From positions 404,716-468,715 of the forward strand of contig JABAAE010000003.1 of assembly GCA_014238905.1 (NCBI GenBank): 64,000 nt of DNA, read 5' to 3'. The notes under the pieces were generated by a model, which had not been told where the DNA came from, searched no databases, and saw nothing but the letters and a program-made list of their open reading frames with translations. Numbering within the stretch: position 1 is the stretch's first letter; every line of letters starts with the position of its first letter. This stretch comes from Planctomycetota bacterium (lineage in GTDB: Bacteria; Planctomycetota; Planctomycetia; Pirellulales; Pirellulaceae). Position numbers and translations under genes: made by a program. This document shows positions 1 through 8,452 of the stretch, in pieces.

Positions 1-354
1 GTCCTGCACAGACGCTGGAAAATGCTTCCGGGAATGTACCAAAAACTGGAAAACCAATACTCCATGTTTTCCAACGCAATTCGAAAAAGCGGAATCAAGG
101 CCAACTGGACTGTTACCCGTTTACACATGGGCGGTGATTTTATGACCTATCAGGAATCTCTGTCGTTCGACAGGCTAAGCGATACCTTGTTGGGTGGGGA
201 TGTGTGGCAAGCAGCTTTCGAGGATGCCAACGGCGAGGGATCCTGGAAAAAACACCTGGAAGAGCATGCGAAAATCATGCAGCCCAATGCCGAAGTAATC
301 GCCGAATTATGGACACTTCAGCCTAATTTGGGAAATTCATCCTTTGGCCAATAA
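1..354 (+). CDS. C-terminal part of an unrecognised protein (5' end outside window)
   Basis: The frame is open from the first base of the window, so the visible 117 codons are probably the end of a longer gene rather than a gene starting at the ATG at 22. The segment is soluble-looking, with helical stretches and no membrane segment. A central TVTRLHMGGDF stretch gives way to an acidic, Trp-containing tail. I recognise no family. The gene ends at TAA and is followed by about 235 bases without a gene. Confidence 0.5.
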   Translation, partial: VLHRRWKMLPGMYQKLENQYSMFSNAIRKSGIKANWTVTRLHMGGDFMTYQESLSFDRLSDTLLGGDVWQAAFEDANGEGSWKKHLEEHAKIMQPNAEVIAELWTLQPNLGNSSFGQ

Positions 355-590
355 CTGCCGGCACCTTGAATGGCCGATTTCTGGTCCCGGACAATCAAGT
401 CAGTGATGATTGATTCGAACTGCCCGGATGCAAACCAAGCCAAATCCGCCATTGGAGACACACTATTGATAAACAGTTTTTCGAATCCAGAGGAAGTCCT
501 CTGCGTTTCTCGAAGACGTGCTTCACGAGGTGTTTTTTGATGAAGACAATTGAAAACTCACTTGATCGTATTTTTTACAAGGAATCCAAA

Positions 591-1217
591 ATGAGAATTA
601 CCCCTTTTCTGCTGCTGTGTTTCACCCTGCAGTGGGTCGCCGGTGGTCACCAACAAGCCATGGCCCAGGAGAAAAAGCCCGAATCCTGGCAGGAGTTTAT
701 TGCATTCCACCAAACCATCGGTAGCTTCGGAACGTTTACCCACGAAAGTGAGACCAAGGATTTATGGGAAGGAATCGATGCCGGACAAAAGTATACCGGT
801 ACCGACACGCTCCAACTCGCTGCAGACGGAAAGTCAATTCACTCGTCCCACCGGATGGAAACAGAAAATGGTGATGTCATCTCTTTGGGAGTCGGCATGT
901 CTTACTGGGATGCAAGGACGAAAACCATCAAATCCAGCAATTCAGGTTTTGACCAGGGCAAGTTGTATACCGGGTCCTCAGAACTGCAAAGTATCGATCT
1001 GGACAAAAAAACCATCAAGTGGCTCTATACCGAAACCAGTCAAGGGAAAACGACCAGATACAAATCAGAGTTCACTCAGGTTTCTCCAAACCGAACAAAA
1101 CGTGTGGTGCAAAAAGAAAGCGGTGGTGAAGCTTGGGTAGAAGAAACCAATCGCGTAGGATGTTGCAACCCAACCGCTCCACGCTACAGAATTTTTCCAA
1201 GATTACTGGGGCGTTAG
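591..1217 (+). CDS. Exported protein of unknown function
   Basis: Start chosen at ATG 591, preceded by an AAGGAA stretch, because it begins a clean signal peptide (MRITPFLLLCFTLQWVAGG, then Ala-Gln processing region). The ATG codons at 537/540 would add 18 polar residues before it. The mature part (WQEFIAFHQTIGSFGTF...) is beta-rich and resembles small planctomycete secreted proteins that open with a WxxFxxYHxxIGxF-like block and end near a WVEETNR motif. I know no biochemical role. The last residues after WVEETNRV (GCCNPTAPRYRIF...) look unlike the rest, and another frame stays open to 1380, so the 3' end may be altered. Function unknown. Confidence 0.6.
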   Translation: MRITPFLLLCFTLQWVAGGHQQAMAQEKKPESWQEFIAFHQTIGSFGTFTHESETKDLWEGIDAGQKYTGTDTLQLAADGKSIHSSHRMETENGDVISLGVGMSYWDARTKTIKSSNSGFDQGKLYTGSSELQSIDLDKKTIKWLYTETSQGKTTRYKSEFTQVSPNRTKRVVQKESGGEAWVEETNRVGCCNPTAPRYRIFPRLLGR

Positions 1218-1380
1218 ATTTAAATGGCTATCGATGCGGGTCCATCCTGTTTCAGGACTCGCATCGCCTTATCCAGTCCACGGCCGCTTTGCAGTTGGTG
1301 ACCGCTTCCAACTGGTAACGATGACACCGGCGAAGCGGGGACCGTCGCTGGCTAGCGACATCACGTTTACAATTATCTAA

Positions 1381-1425
1381 ACTGGGTCACCGAAAACTGG
1401 GTCACCGAAAACTGGGTCACCGAAA
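1381..1425. repeat. Three perfect 15-bp tandem repeats
   Basis: The unit ACTGGGTCACCGAAA occurs three times head to tail, followed by a partial fourth (ACTG). It lies in the gap between the exported protein and the small minus-strand membrane ORF. It is outside any coding frame I support and resembles other short intergenic tandem repeats in this window (1881-1912, 24197-24310). Confidence 0.9.
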
Positions 1426-1473
1426 ACTGTGGGAAATTGAAGACTGTAGAAAACAAAACGATCGGTTCGAAGG

Positions 1474-1620
1474 TCACTGATGCTTTTCTTTTTTTCTGGT
1501 CCAGCGATAAACCTGGATTCCTAAGATCAGGACTAAACAGGGAATCCAGACAAACCAGGTCGCCAAAAGGACAATCCAGATGAAATAGAGGGCGGCCAAC
1601 AGCATTTCAAACAAATTCAT
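1474..1620 (-). CDS. Small hydrophobic protein, 48 residues
   Basis: Reading the minus strand from ATG at 1620 gives 48 residues starting MNLFEMLLAALYFIWIVLL, almost entirely hydrophobic through residue 37 and ending with a basic tail (RWTRKKEKHQ). This fits a small single- or two-pass inner-membrane protein with its positive end in the cytoplasm. A GAGAAG stretch lies about 7 bases upstream of the start. It stands alone between two intergenic regions. No family recognised. The hydrophobic/basic pattern is the only evidence that it is a gene. Confidence 0.4.
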   Translation of the reverse strand: MNLFEMLLAALYFIWIVLLATWFVWIPCLVLILGIQVYRWTRKKEKHQ

Positions 1621-2147
1621 TTTAATCGCTTCTCATTCTCTATCGGCAATACGAGTTTCACCGAAGGATCTCGTAGGTCAGATGGGTGACGCCCCCCGAA
1701 GGCGGTCTGGCGAGCCAAATAGCGGACGCTGTTCGATTTGCTCTCTGGTACTGGGCCGCTGGGTGAATTAAAACCGATTCCGAAGTCAAGTGGAAGGTCT
1801 CGCACTCTGTTCGAAACGTCACGGTTTCTTCTACCAACTCCTGGGCTAGCCTCGTCGCCGCGTTGGATTGTCTTTTTGATGCCCACTTTTTTTGTTGCCC
1901 ACTTTTTTTGTTGCCAAGGGTTGACCTTGAGCACATTGCTAATATGTCGCACAATCTATAAAAAACCGCAGCGCTGAATAGATTATCAAGAGATTATTTT
2001 CGCCGTTTTTCGGCAACTTTCCTAACAGGACAACCTCATCCACCTCACTTCAAAAGTCATACAAACCCAAGCCTGTTTTCAGCTGCGGTCGCTTGGATCA
2101 CCGAGACTCCCTTTCCCTGAGATGCTCCACCTCGAATAGGTCGATCT
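1621..2147. other. Long intergenic region, no convincing gene
   Basis: Several overlapping frames are open on both strands, but none has a signal peptide, a family motif or a plausible ribosome binding site. The stretch contains a pair of 16-bp direct repeats (1881-1912). The last 150 bases probably carry the promoter and leader of the TolB-like gene at 2148. Confidence 0.5.
1881..1912. repeat. Two perfect 16-bp tandem repeats
   Basis: The unit GCCCACTTTTTTTGTT occurs twice in direct tandem, followed by GCC. It is intergenic. The T7 run in each unit suggests replication slippage as the origin. Confidence 0.85.
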
Positions 2148-3170
2148 ATGAATCTTACTCCTTTGCTATCGCTGGTCATTTCATCGTTAGTCATGGTGAA
2201 CTGCCCCGACCCCGGTCTGGCCAAGCCGAAGTTACAAGAAGATCAGAAACAAACCCGCATCGCTGCCGAACAACAAAAGGATTACCCGGAATTAAAAAAC
2301 AACACCATTGCTTACTTCAATCCAATCGACAAAAGCATTTATTTACTTACCGATTTTTCTCAAAAGAAAAAGCTGGTGACGGTAGAGGATGGAACAGCCA
2401 CTTGGCCGATCTTTTCACCCGATGGCAAGAAGATCGCTTTTACGGGTAGTGTAAAAGGAGTGGTGGCAACTTACGTGATGGATTCCCAAACCGGAAAAAA
2501 CATAAAACAGGTCACCACCCCTGAAGGGGATTTGCCGGAGGGAGTATTGGACTGGCACTCTGATGGTCGGTTAGTTTGCGTGACAAAAAATCGCGAAGGA
2601 AATGCGGAAATCTACCTGGTGAAAGACCGTCGCAACATGACCAACCTAACCCAGCACAAACATTGGGACTTCTTTCCCTTGAGCCACCCCAATGGATTAA
2701 TATCATTCTGGACGTCTCGCGATGATCCCAGGGCCGAGACAAGGGAATACGATTACCAATCGGTGTATACGGTCAAACCGGATGGAACCCAGTTAAGGAA
2801 AAGATTTCAAATCAAACAAATGACTAATAAAAGTGTCGGCAGCGGAATTTTCCCCGCTATTTCGCCCAAAGGGAACACTTATGTGTTCATGATGAATCTG
2901 GATTTATTCAAAATCAAAATGGATGGTACGGGCCTCACCAATTTGACGAACACCAAAGAGACACCAGACATGTTCCCGTTCTTTTCGGGCGCAAAAAACG
3001 ATCGTGTCTACTTCGTCTCCCAAAAGAAGGGCTCGACCTTCAATATTTTTTCGGTAGACCTGAACAGTAACCAGAGAAAACAGCATACCTTTTTTAAGAA
3101 TGAAATCCTTCTTTACCCGAAGTTCAGCCCCACCCAAAAATCCTGCCCGCCTAACGGGCTCTCAAAGTAG
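2148..3170 (+). CDS. TolB-like beta-propeller exported protein
   Basis: 340 residues with an N-terminal hydrophobic signal (LLSLVISSLVMVN) and then PD40/WD40-like blades. These include WPIFSPDGKKIAFTGS, VLDWHSDGRLVCVTKNREG, FPAISPKGNTYVFMMN and DMFPFFSGAKNDRVYFVS. The repeated xxFSPDGxxIxF pattern is typical of the TolB C-terminal propeller, a periplasmic protein-protein interaction scaffold. No N-terminal TolB domain, Tol-Pal genes or enzymatic domain is present, so I do not call it tolB. It stands alone between two gaps. Function is probably binding or scaffolding in the envelope. Confidence 0.75.
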   Translation: MNLTPLLSLVISSLVMVNCPDPGLAKPKLQEDQKQTRIAAEQQKDYPELKNNTIAYFNPIDKSIYLLTDFSQKKKLVTVEDGTATWPIFSPDGKKIAFTGSVKGVVATYVMDSQTGKNIKQVTTPEGDLPEGVLDWHSDGRLVCVTKNREGNAEIYLVKDRRNMTNLTQHKHWDFFPLSHPNGLISFWTSRDDPRAETREYDYQSVYTVKPDGTQLRKRFQIKQMTNKSVGSGIFPAISPKGNTYVFMMNLDLFKIKMDGTGLTNLTNTKETPDMFPFFSGAKNDRVYFVSQKKGSTFNIFSVDLNSNQRKQHTFFKNEILLYPKFSPTQKSCPPNGLSK

Positions 3171-3341
3171 GCTGAAGTAAAAAGAGGAGGGAACCCACTT
3201 TCTTAGATTGTATGCTGCCCTCCCCCGACTGAATCCTGTTAAAATCATTTTGATTCGGCAACCGGACACCCCGTTATCTGCTCGCACTTTATCTACTCGC
3301 ACCAGGCCACGACGGCCCATTTCCCGATCGGCAACCCGTCC

Positions 3342-3806
3342 ATGCGTATCGATATCCATCAACTGCCAGACGAAGCTAAAACTAAATTCAGAAAGGCGAT
3401 CGTCGAGGATCGAAAACTGGACGCCGTTAAGATCCTTCGCGATGCAACGCAAGCCAAACTGAAGGAGTGCAAGGTGATCGTGGAGCAGGCGATCAAGGAT
3501 CATCAAATTGGCTCATCAGGGGAACCTGGCGTAGTGAATGCCGATGAAACCGTTGATGCCATGAAAACCGTCAAGGACCACATTTTTTCGCATGAAAAAA
3601 TACAGGCGGTCAAAGTCTATACAGCTTCGACAGGGGCGACTTTGGCAGAGGGCAAGATTTTTGTTGAAAATTTGATCCGACAATTAGAGACCGAATGCCC
3701 GGAACGATTCAAAGAATCTGCCCCCAATCAGTCTGGCTGTCTCTTGCTGACATTGGTTTTCGCGGCGATCGTTTGCCTATTGTTGGTTCAGTTTTTCGTT
3801 AAGTAA
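3342..3806 (+). CDS. Tail-anchored protein with two L7/L12 C-terminal-like repeats
   Basis: 154 residues. Two helical segments (about 20-50, KLDAVKILRDATQAKLKEC..., and 83-115, KIQAVKVYTASTGATLAEG...) match the pattern of the ribosomal protein L7/L12 C-terminal domain, K-hyd-x-hyd-hyd-K...T...L-x-E-x-K-x-hyd-V-E. A hydrophobic segment follows at about 131-152 (CLLLTLVFAAIVCLLLVQFF) and ends FVK, so the protein is likely anchored to the membrane by its C-terminus with the repeats in the cytoplasm. It is not a ribosomal protein: the L7/L12 N-terminal dimerisation domain is absent. Role unknown. Confidence 0.65.
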   Translation: MRIDIHQLPDEAKTKFRKAIVEDRKLDAVKILRDATQAKLKECKVIVEQAIKDHQIGSSGEPGVVNADETVDAMKTVKDHIFSHEKIQAVKVYTASTGATLAEGKIFVENLIRQLETECPERFKESAPNQSGCLLLTLVFAAIVCLLLVQFFVK

Positions 3807-4040
3807 TGAATTAAAATTCACCGCTTCGGAATCCTCGTCGCCAGTCGAACCGATCCCGACACCGGGCGACGTGCAGATCCAATCCAGGCCGTCCCATTGG
3901 TTTATCGCCTCCCTTTTCGGTTCCAAACGCCCTGCCGCCTCTCTCTTTTTCTCGGTAGCTGATCCCCTATCCTCATGCGTTTGGCGATGTCCTCGCGGTG
4001 ACTTGAATCGCTTGGCCCAGAACTGGCCGACGGGATCCCG

Positions 4041-4928
4041 TTGACTGTGTTCGTCGAAATATCCGATCGAGGTTGCCTGAAAAAGGCCGACTGTCGATTT
4101 TGGCCAAAAGACCAATGGGCAGGATTGTGGGAAATCCTGTATCATTTCAAGCAAACCGGCTTTATTGAAATCAAGGGCATGAAATACATTTCACGATGGC
4201 GATACTGGAATCGATCCCGCAGGTTCGCCAAGAAAAGGGAAACTCAGGAATGCCTATTTGTTTCCAATTTTTTGAAAGAGGGTGACACCGCTGTTGACAT
4301 TGGTGCCAACAAGGGCGCCTTCACTTATCTTTTCAGTCACCTGGTAGGTCGAAGTGGCGCCGTTTATGCATTCGAGCCTCAACCTGAGATGATCACCGAA
4401 TTAACCAAGATGGCAGCAGCCGTTCGATTTAAGAACATCTCCGTCCACCCGATTGCACTTTCAGATTCACCCGGCGAAGCCTTGCTGCACGTCCCCAGTG
4501 ACCACACCTGTGGATCACTCGAAACACAACACGCCGGTCAAAAACTGACAGTCCGACTGGAACGACTTGACGAATACCTGGATTCATTTCAACCTGGTGG
4601 TCCGATCGATTTTATTAAATGTGACGTAGAGGGCCATGAATTGCCGGTGTTCCAAGGAGCCATTCAAACGCTACAGCAGCACCGACCCCTACTCCTTTTT
4701 GAGTCATTTTCTTCCAATAAAAATCAACGTTTTGCTAATCCGGTCTTTGATTTGCTGCTGGAACAGGGATACGAAGGGTTTGCATTCTGTGGACAAGAAT
4801 TAAAAAAGCTGGATTCACTGGGCGTCCAAGACGACTGTTACAACTTTGTATTCCTGCACCGTCAACGCCACAGCCTCCTGTCCCTTTCGCCACCCTACGG
4901 CGTCCAACCACCTCGGCGGTTATCCTGA
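4041..4928 (+). CDS. FkbM-family SAM-dependent methyltransferase
   Basis: The SAM-binding motif I (TAVDIGANKGAFTYLF) and the later DFIKCDVEGHELPVFQGA block are signatures of FkbM-type methyltransferases, which O-methylate sugars, polyketides or lipids. The specific substrate cannot be read from sequence. Following blocks (YAFEPQPEMITEL, IALSDSPGEALLHVP) fit the Rossmann fold order. The start is uncertain. TTG at 4041 is preceded by CGGGAT and gives 83 residues before motif I. ATG at 4179 would give 37. The C-terminal tail (RQRHSLLSLSPPYGVQPPRRLS) looks extended. serC follows 53 bases downstream but need not be related. Confidence 0.8.
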   Translation: MTVFVEISDRGCLKKADCRFWPKDQWAGLWEILYHFKQTGFIEIKGMKYISRWRYWNRSRRFAKKRETQECLFVSNFLKEGDTAVDIGANKGAFTYLFSHLVGRSGAVYAFEPQPEMITELTKMAAAVRFKNISVHPIALSDSPGEALLHVPSDHTCGSLETQHAGQKLTVRLERLDEYLDSFQPGGPIDFIKCDVEGHELPVFQGAIQTLQQHRPLLLFESFSSNKNQRFANPVFDLLLEQGYEGFAFCGQELKKLDSLGVQDDCYNFVFLHRQRHSLLSLSPPYGVQPPRRLS

Positions 4929-4981
4929 CTGGTTTTCCAGTCTAAAATCAAGCACTCAACTCCCATCCTATTTGAGCGGAC

Positions 4982-6091
4982 ATGCAACCCCCTCCATCCA
5001 ACAACCGTATCTTTAATTTTTCACCTGGCCCAGCGACCCTCCCCGAATCTGTCCTGCAAAAAGCGGCTTCGGAACTGGTAGCTCTTCCCGGTGTTGGAAG
5101 CTCCATACTGGAAGTCAGCCACCGAGGTCCGGTTTTTACAAAATACATGAACGTGGCCCGTGATGGATTACGGACGCTGTTGGCAGTTCCAGAGGATTAT
5201 GAAATCCTTTTCCTCCAGGGCGGGTCGCGACTGCAATTTGCGATGATTCCCATGAACTTCCAACGCCCTCAGGAGAAACCTGCAGCTTACGCCATCACTG
5301 GGTCCTGGGGAAAGAAGGCCTTTAGCGAAGCTCAAGTTACGGGAAACGCAACTGCCGTCTGGGACGGTGGTGCCGACCACTATAGGTCGCTCCCGGAACA
5401 GCCCTTTAACCTGGATCCCAATCAGTATTCCTACTGTTACTATGTTTCCAACGAGACGATCCAAGGGGTTCAGTTCGCCGATGAACCCGACAGCGGCAAG
5501 ATCCCTTTGGTCTGTGATGCTTCGTCGGATTTCCTCCATAAGCCGTTGGACATATCCAAGTATGCCTTACTGTACGCCTGCGCCCAAAAGAACGCCGGTG
5601 CAGCGGGTGTCACCATTGTCATCGTCCGAAAAGACTTCGTCGAATCCGCCCGCCCCGAACTACCCGGTTATCTTTCGTTCGGTTCTCATGTTGAAAACCA
5701 GTCCCTCTACAACACTCCGCCCACTTTCGCGATTTACATTCTGGCACTCATCGTCCAATGGCTCATCGAGGACGTCGGCGGGTTGAAAAAAATGCATAGT
5801 CAAAATCTCGCCAAAGCCCAACGGCTCTACGAGGTGATCGACCAATACCAAGGACTCTATACGGGTCATGCAGAGCCACACTGCCGATCGTTAATGAATG
5901 TTGTTTTCCGTTTGAAGAACGAGAGCCTTCTTGATCTTTTCCTCAAGGAGGCCGAGCAAAACGGTCTTGCTTCACTCGCTGGTCATCGCAGCGTTGGTGG
6001 TATCCGAGCTTCGATTTACAACGCGATGCCAGTCGCTGGTGTTCATCACTTGGCCGAGTACATGGCCGATTTTGCCGCGAAACACGCCTAG
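4982..6091 (+). CDS. serC: Phosphoserine aminotransferase
   Basis: 369 residues, the usual length of SerC. It transfers the amino group of glutamate to 3-phosphohydroxypyruvate to give phosphoserine, and also serves the pyridoxal phosphate pathway in many bacteria. Family landmarks are NFSPGPATLPESVL at the N-terminus, EVSHRGPVF, LQGGSRLQFAMIPMN, and the PLP-binding lysine in ACAQKNAGAAGV (Lys203), with DASSDFLHKPLD ahead of it. The C-terminal SVGGIRASIYNAM block binds the substrate carboxylate and phosphate. The gene stands alone on the plus strand; serA and serB are not in the window. Confidence 0.95.
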   Translation: MQPPPSNNRIFNFSPGPATLPESVLQKAASELVALPGVGSSILEVSHRGPVFTKYMNVARDGLRTLLAVPEDYEILFLQGGSRLQFAMIPMNFQRPQEKPAAYAITGSWGKKAFSEAQVTGNATAVWDGGADHYRSLPEQPFNLDPNQYSYCYYVSNETIQGVQFADEPDSGKIPLVCDASSDFLHKPLDISKYALLYACAQKNAGAAGVTIVIVRKDFVESARPELPGYLSFGSHVENQSLYNTPPTFAIYILALIVQWLIEDVGGLKKMHSQNLAKAQRLYEVIDQYQGLYTGHAEPHCRSLMNVVFRLKNESLLDLFLKEAEQNGLASLAGHRSVGGIRASIYNAMPVAGVHHLAEYMADFAAKHA

Positions 6092-6228
6092 TTAAAACTC
6101 CCGCTTCGGTCGACCCCGGCGGTCGTTCCCACCCTGCCTTTTAGCAAGTCAATTCGCCAGGTGTTTTTGAGGAATAAACCATAAGAAACCGGCAGACCTG
6201 CCTCGCCTCAATCCACTCATCAGGCCAA

Positions 6229-6951
6229 CTAATATCTGGGCCAAGAGGTCGCCCGGGAAGCTGTGCGGTTGGAATAAACGGGAGAACTGGCAGGGCTCAC
6301 TCGATTGTTCAACCGAAGTTGAGCAACGCGGTTTGAAAGCCCCGGTTGCATCGGGTTAATCTGCAACGATCTCTGGTAATCCAGTAATGCTTGCTGCGTC
6401 TCACCGGACTGCTCTCTCAATGCGCCGATGGCGCGCAGAGCCCGGTCGTTATCAAAATCGATGGCCAAAGCATCACTTAGCAACTGGGTAGCGGTGGAGT
6501 TGTTTCCAAACTCAGAATAAAGCCGGGCTAATTCAATCCTGGGCTCCGCAGAATCCGGCCGTATCTGCATCCATCCCTGCACTAAAGCAAACGCCTCCTG
6601 ACCTCGTTTATTTTCCGCCATCAGGACCGATAGACCACGGTAGGAGGGTTGATGGACCGGATTTAATCGAAGTGCCTGACGGTAAGCGACTTCGGCTTGC
6701 TGGATCAGGTTTTTGTTATTCCCATCGTTACCCATCTGATGCAATGTTCTGGCAATGTTGTAATGGGAATCGGGATTAGCCGGATCGTTTTGCAAAGCTA
6801 AATAAAAACTCTGTAATGCGTCGCGATGCTGGCCCAGTTCAAACCTTCGTTTACCATCAAGATTTTGGCGATTAGTGGCAAGATTACATCCCGCCGAAAG
6901 GAGCAACACCCACAACAACAGAATACGTACCGGAAAGAGTCTAAAAATCAT
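6229..6951 (-). CDS. TPR-repeat lipoprotein
   Basis: Start chosen at the ATG at 6951, which opens a lipoprotein signal (MIFRLFPVRILLLWVLLLSAGC). Cys22 is the predicted lipidation site. The upstream ATG at 6996 would add 15 basic residues. Several tetratricopeptide units follow (for example RRFELGQHRDALQSFYLALQ, HYNIARTLHQMG, ALLDYQRSLQINP), so the mature protein is a helical protein-interaction scaffold held at a membrane face. The C-terminal 35 residues are Ser/Arg-rich and disordered. The partner is unknown. Confidence 0.75.
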   Translation of the reverse strand: MIFRLFPVRILLLWVLLLSAGCNLATNRQNLDGKRRFELGQHRDALQSFYLALQNDPANPDSHYNIARTLHQMGNDGNNKNLIQQAEVAYRQALRLNPVHQPSYRGLSVLMAENKRGQEAFALVQGWMQIRPDSAEPRIELARLYSEFGNNSTATQLLSDALAIDFDNDRALRAIGALREQSGETQQALLDYQRSLQINPMQPGLSNRVAQLRLNNRVSPASSPVYSNRTASRATSWPRY

Positions 6952-7088
6952 TTTCACCAGCGCTTTGTTTGGCAAACGGAACCGCTTCAACCCCACCGGG
7001 AATCAAAAGAACGGCTGAAGGCCCGAAAACGTCTCGGTACCAACAAGGAAATGATTTACTTTTTTTATGACTTTTTCACAAGTCCAAC

Positions 7089-7123
7089 AAAAAATCCGAA
7101 TCAGGATTGGCTCCTGATTCGGA
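7089..7123 (-). terminator. Rho-independent terminator
   Basis: A perfect 12-bp inverted repeat (TCCGAATCAGGA, 7095-7106, and its complement 7112-7123) with a 5-base loop. On the minus strand it is followed by TTTTTTGTTG. It lies 64 bases beyond the stop of the acidic protein gene at 7187-7660 and before the TPR lipoprotein gene, so it ends the former's transcript. Confidence 0.85.
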
Positions 7124-7186
7124 CGATTGGTCATACGTTATTACTTTAAAGCCAACGCAACCTTGCAGTCATTGGCGTGACAGCAC

Positions 7187-7660
7187 TCACTCGTCGTCGA
7201 AGTCGTCTCCGAACTCTTCTTCTCCTTCGTCTTCAAATGAATCTTCATATTCACCGTAGGTTTCGAGGTCGCTTGCATCGATGTCTTTGGCAATTTCTTC
7301 ATTGGTTCGAACGGGAGCTTGTTCCTGTTCCTCAAAATTGGCTGGCTCCACCGTCACATCAGCTTCCGGCATTTCGACCCGGACATAACCCATATCGCGC
7401 ACGACTTCCAGTATTTCACTGCATGTGGGGAACATTCGGCCGCTGCGCCGCTTGTATTCGTCCATGGCCTGCATGAATTCGATTTCGTCATTCGAATAGT
7501 CACGCTCACATGTGGTTGGATCAATCAGCCGACGCCGTTGCACTTTTCGACGGTCATTGACGACCGGTTGGGCATCCTGCCGACGGTCAAGTCCCGTCTG
7601 TCTCAAACCCGTCTCGTTCAATTCTTCTAAATTCGCATTTTCTTCCGTTGTTACTTCCAC
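7187..7660 (-). CDS. Conserved planctomycete acidic protein
   Basis: 157 residues. The centre ([20 protein letters not shown], then [20 protein letters not shown]) is a block I associate with a small conserved protein found across planctomycetes, of unknown function. It is preceded by a very basic linker ([12 protein letters not shown]). The last 50 residues are almost all Glu/Asp with Phe and Tyr ([17 protein letters not shown]). The basic linker and acidic tail suggest binding to nucleic acid or to a basic partner. It is monocistronic, closed by the terminator at 7089-7123. Confidence 0.75.
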   Translation of the reverse strand: MEVTTEENANLEELNETGLRQTGLDRRQDAQPVVNDRRKVQRRRLIDPTTCERDYSNDEIEFMQAMDEYKRRSGRMFPTCSEILEVVRDMGYVRVEMPEADVTVEPANFEEQEQAPVRTNEEIAKDIDASDLETYGEYEDSFEDEGEEEFGDDFDDE

Positions 7661-7849
7661 TTGAATCCCCCAAAAATGGTCGTGCTAAGATGGAGAGGCT
7701 GCGGCAACCTTTCCGATTGACGGAATCATACACACTGATTAGCAACAATCTAGGTAAACGGGGAAAAGAATGCCGAATCTGACGGCATAGGTAGAAAAGA
7801 TTGCTGATTGTAACAGTCGTCCGATTATCAGGGAAAACCTACCTTATCA

Positions 7850-8452
7850 TTAGGTAGCTCGAACCCATAAAAGGGCACTTTGCTTCAGGATAGGAACCCA
7901 ATAATCGTCATCCTGAATCGTTTCCCATACCGAACTGAGCGATCTGCCGACCCTCGTCATTTCATCCAAGTTGGTACGACTGGAATCATCGATCACCTTC
8001 TGTAGGTGATCCAGATTGATAACCGGTTTCAAACCAGTATCCTGCCAAAACTCAAGCCGCCTGACCTTTTTAACCTGTTCGGCCGGAAGTTTCATCACCG
8101 GCTCGTTGACTTGCCGAGGAGAAACCGCCAATGCCGCATCCATCCTGACCAGATTTTTATTCTCGTCCTCCGAGAAAAAGATTTCACCAACGGGTGTCAG
8201 GCAGATCAGTAACACCGCCGCAGCCACCGAAAGCCCCAACGCGACGAAACTGAAGGAAGCCGCCGTTTTAGAATCGTTCGATACGACGGTCGGCGCCGAT
8301 TCAATTTCACCAAAACAGGCCGAGTAAAAATACAGATCTTCACAACAGGAGGGACACACCTCGGCGTGACCCTGTAAACGGCCACTCTCCCTGGGGTCCA
8401 CTCGTTGGTCAATGAGCGTATTTAATTCTTCCGAGAATACCTGACAATCCAT
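7850..8452 (-). CDS. Membrane-anchored anti-sigma factor with zinc finger
   Basis: 200 residues. The N-terminal cytoplasmic part has the zinc-binding anti-sigma (ZAS) motif in the form GHAEVCPSC (His29, Cys33, Cys36). A single transmembrane helix at about 66-88 (FSFVALGLSVAAAVLLICL) leads to an extracytoplasmic sensor-like part ending in RAT. Its ATG follows immediately after the TGA of the sigma-factor gene (TGAATG), with a GAGGA site inside the end of that gene, so the two are translationally coupled. It presumably holds the adjacent ECF sigma factor inactive until an envelope signal is sensed. Confidence 0.8.
   Translation of the reverse strand: MDCQVFSEELNTLIDQRVDPRESGRLQGHAEVCPSCCEDLYFYSACFGEIESAPTVVSNDSKTAASFSFVALGLSVAAAVLLICLTPVGEIFFSEDENKNLVRMDAALAVSPRQVNEPVMKLPAEQVKKVRRLEFWQDTGLKPVINLDHLQKVIDDSSRTNLDEMTRVGRSLSSVWETIQDDDYWVPILKQSALLWVRAT

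Noticed and set aside
1658..1954. Minus-strand frames covering the 16-bp repeats
   Set aside because: Residues such as GNKKSGQQKKWAS reflect translation of the tandem repeat, and there is no signal, motif or binding site.
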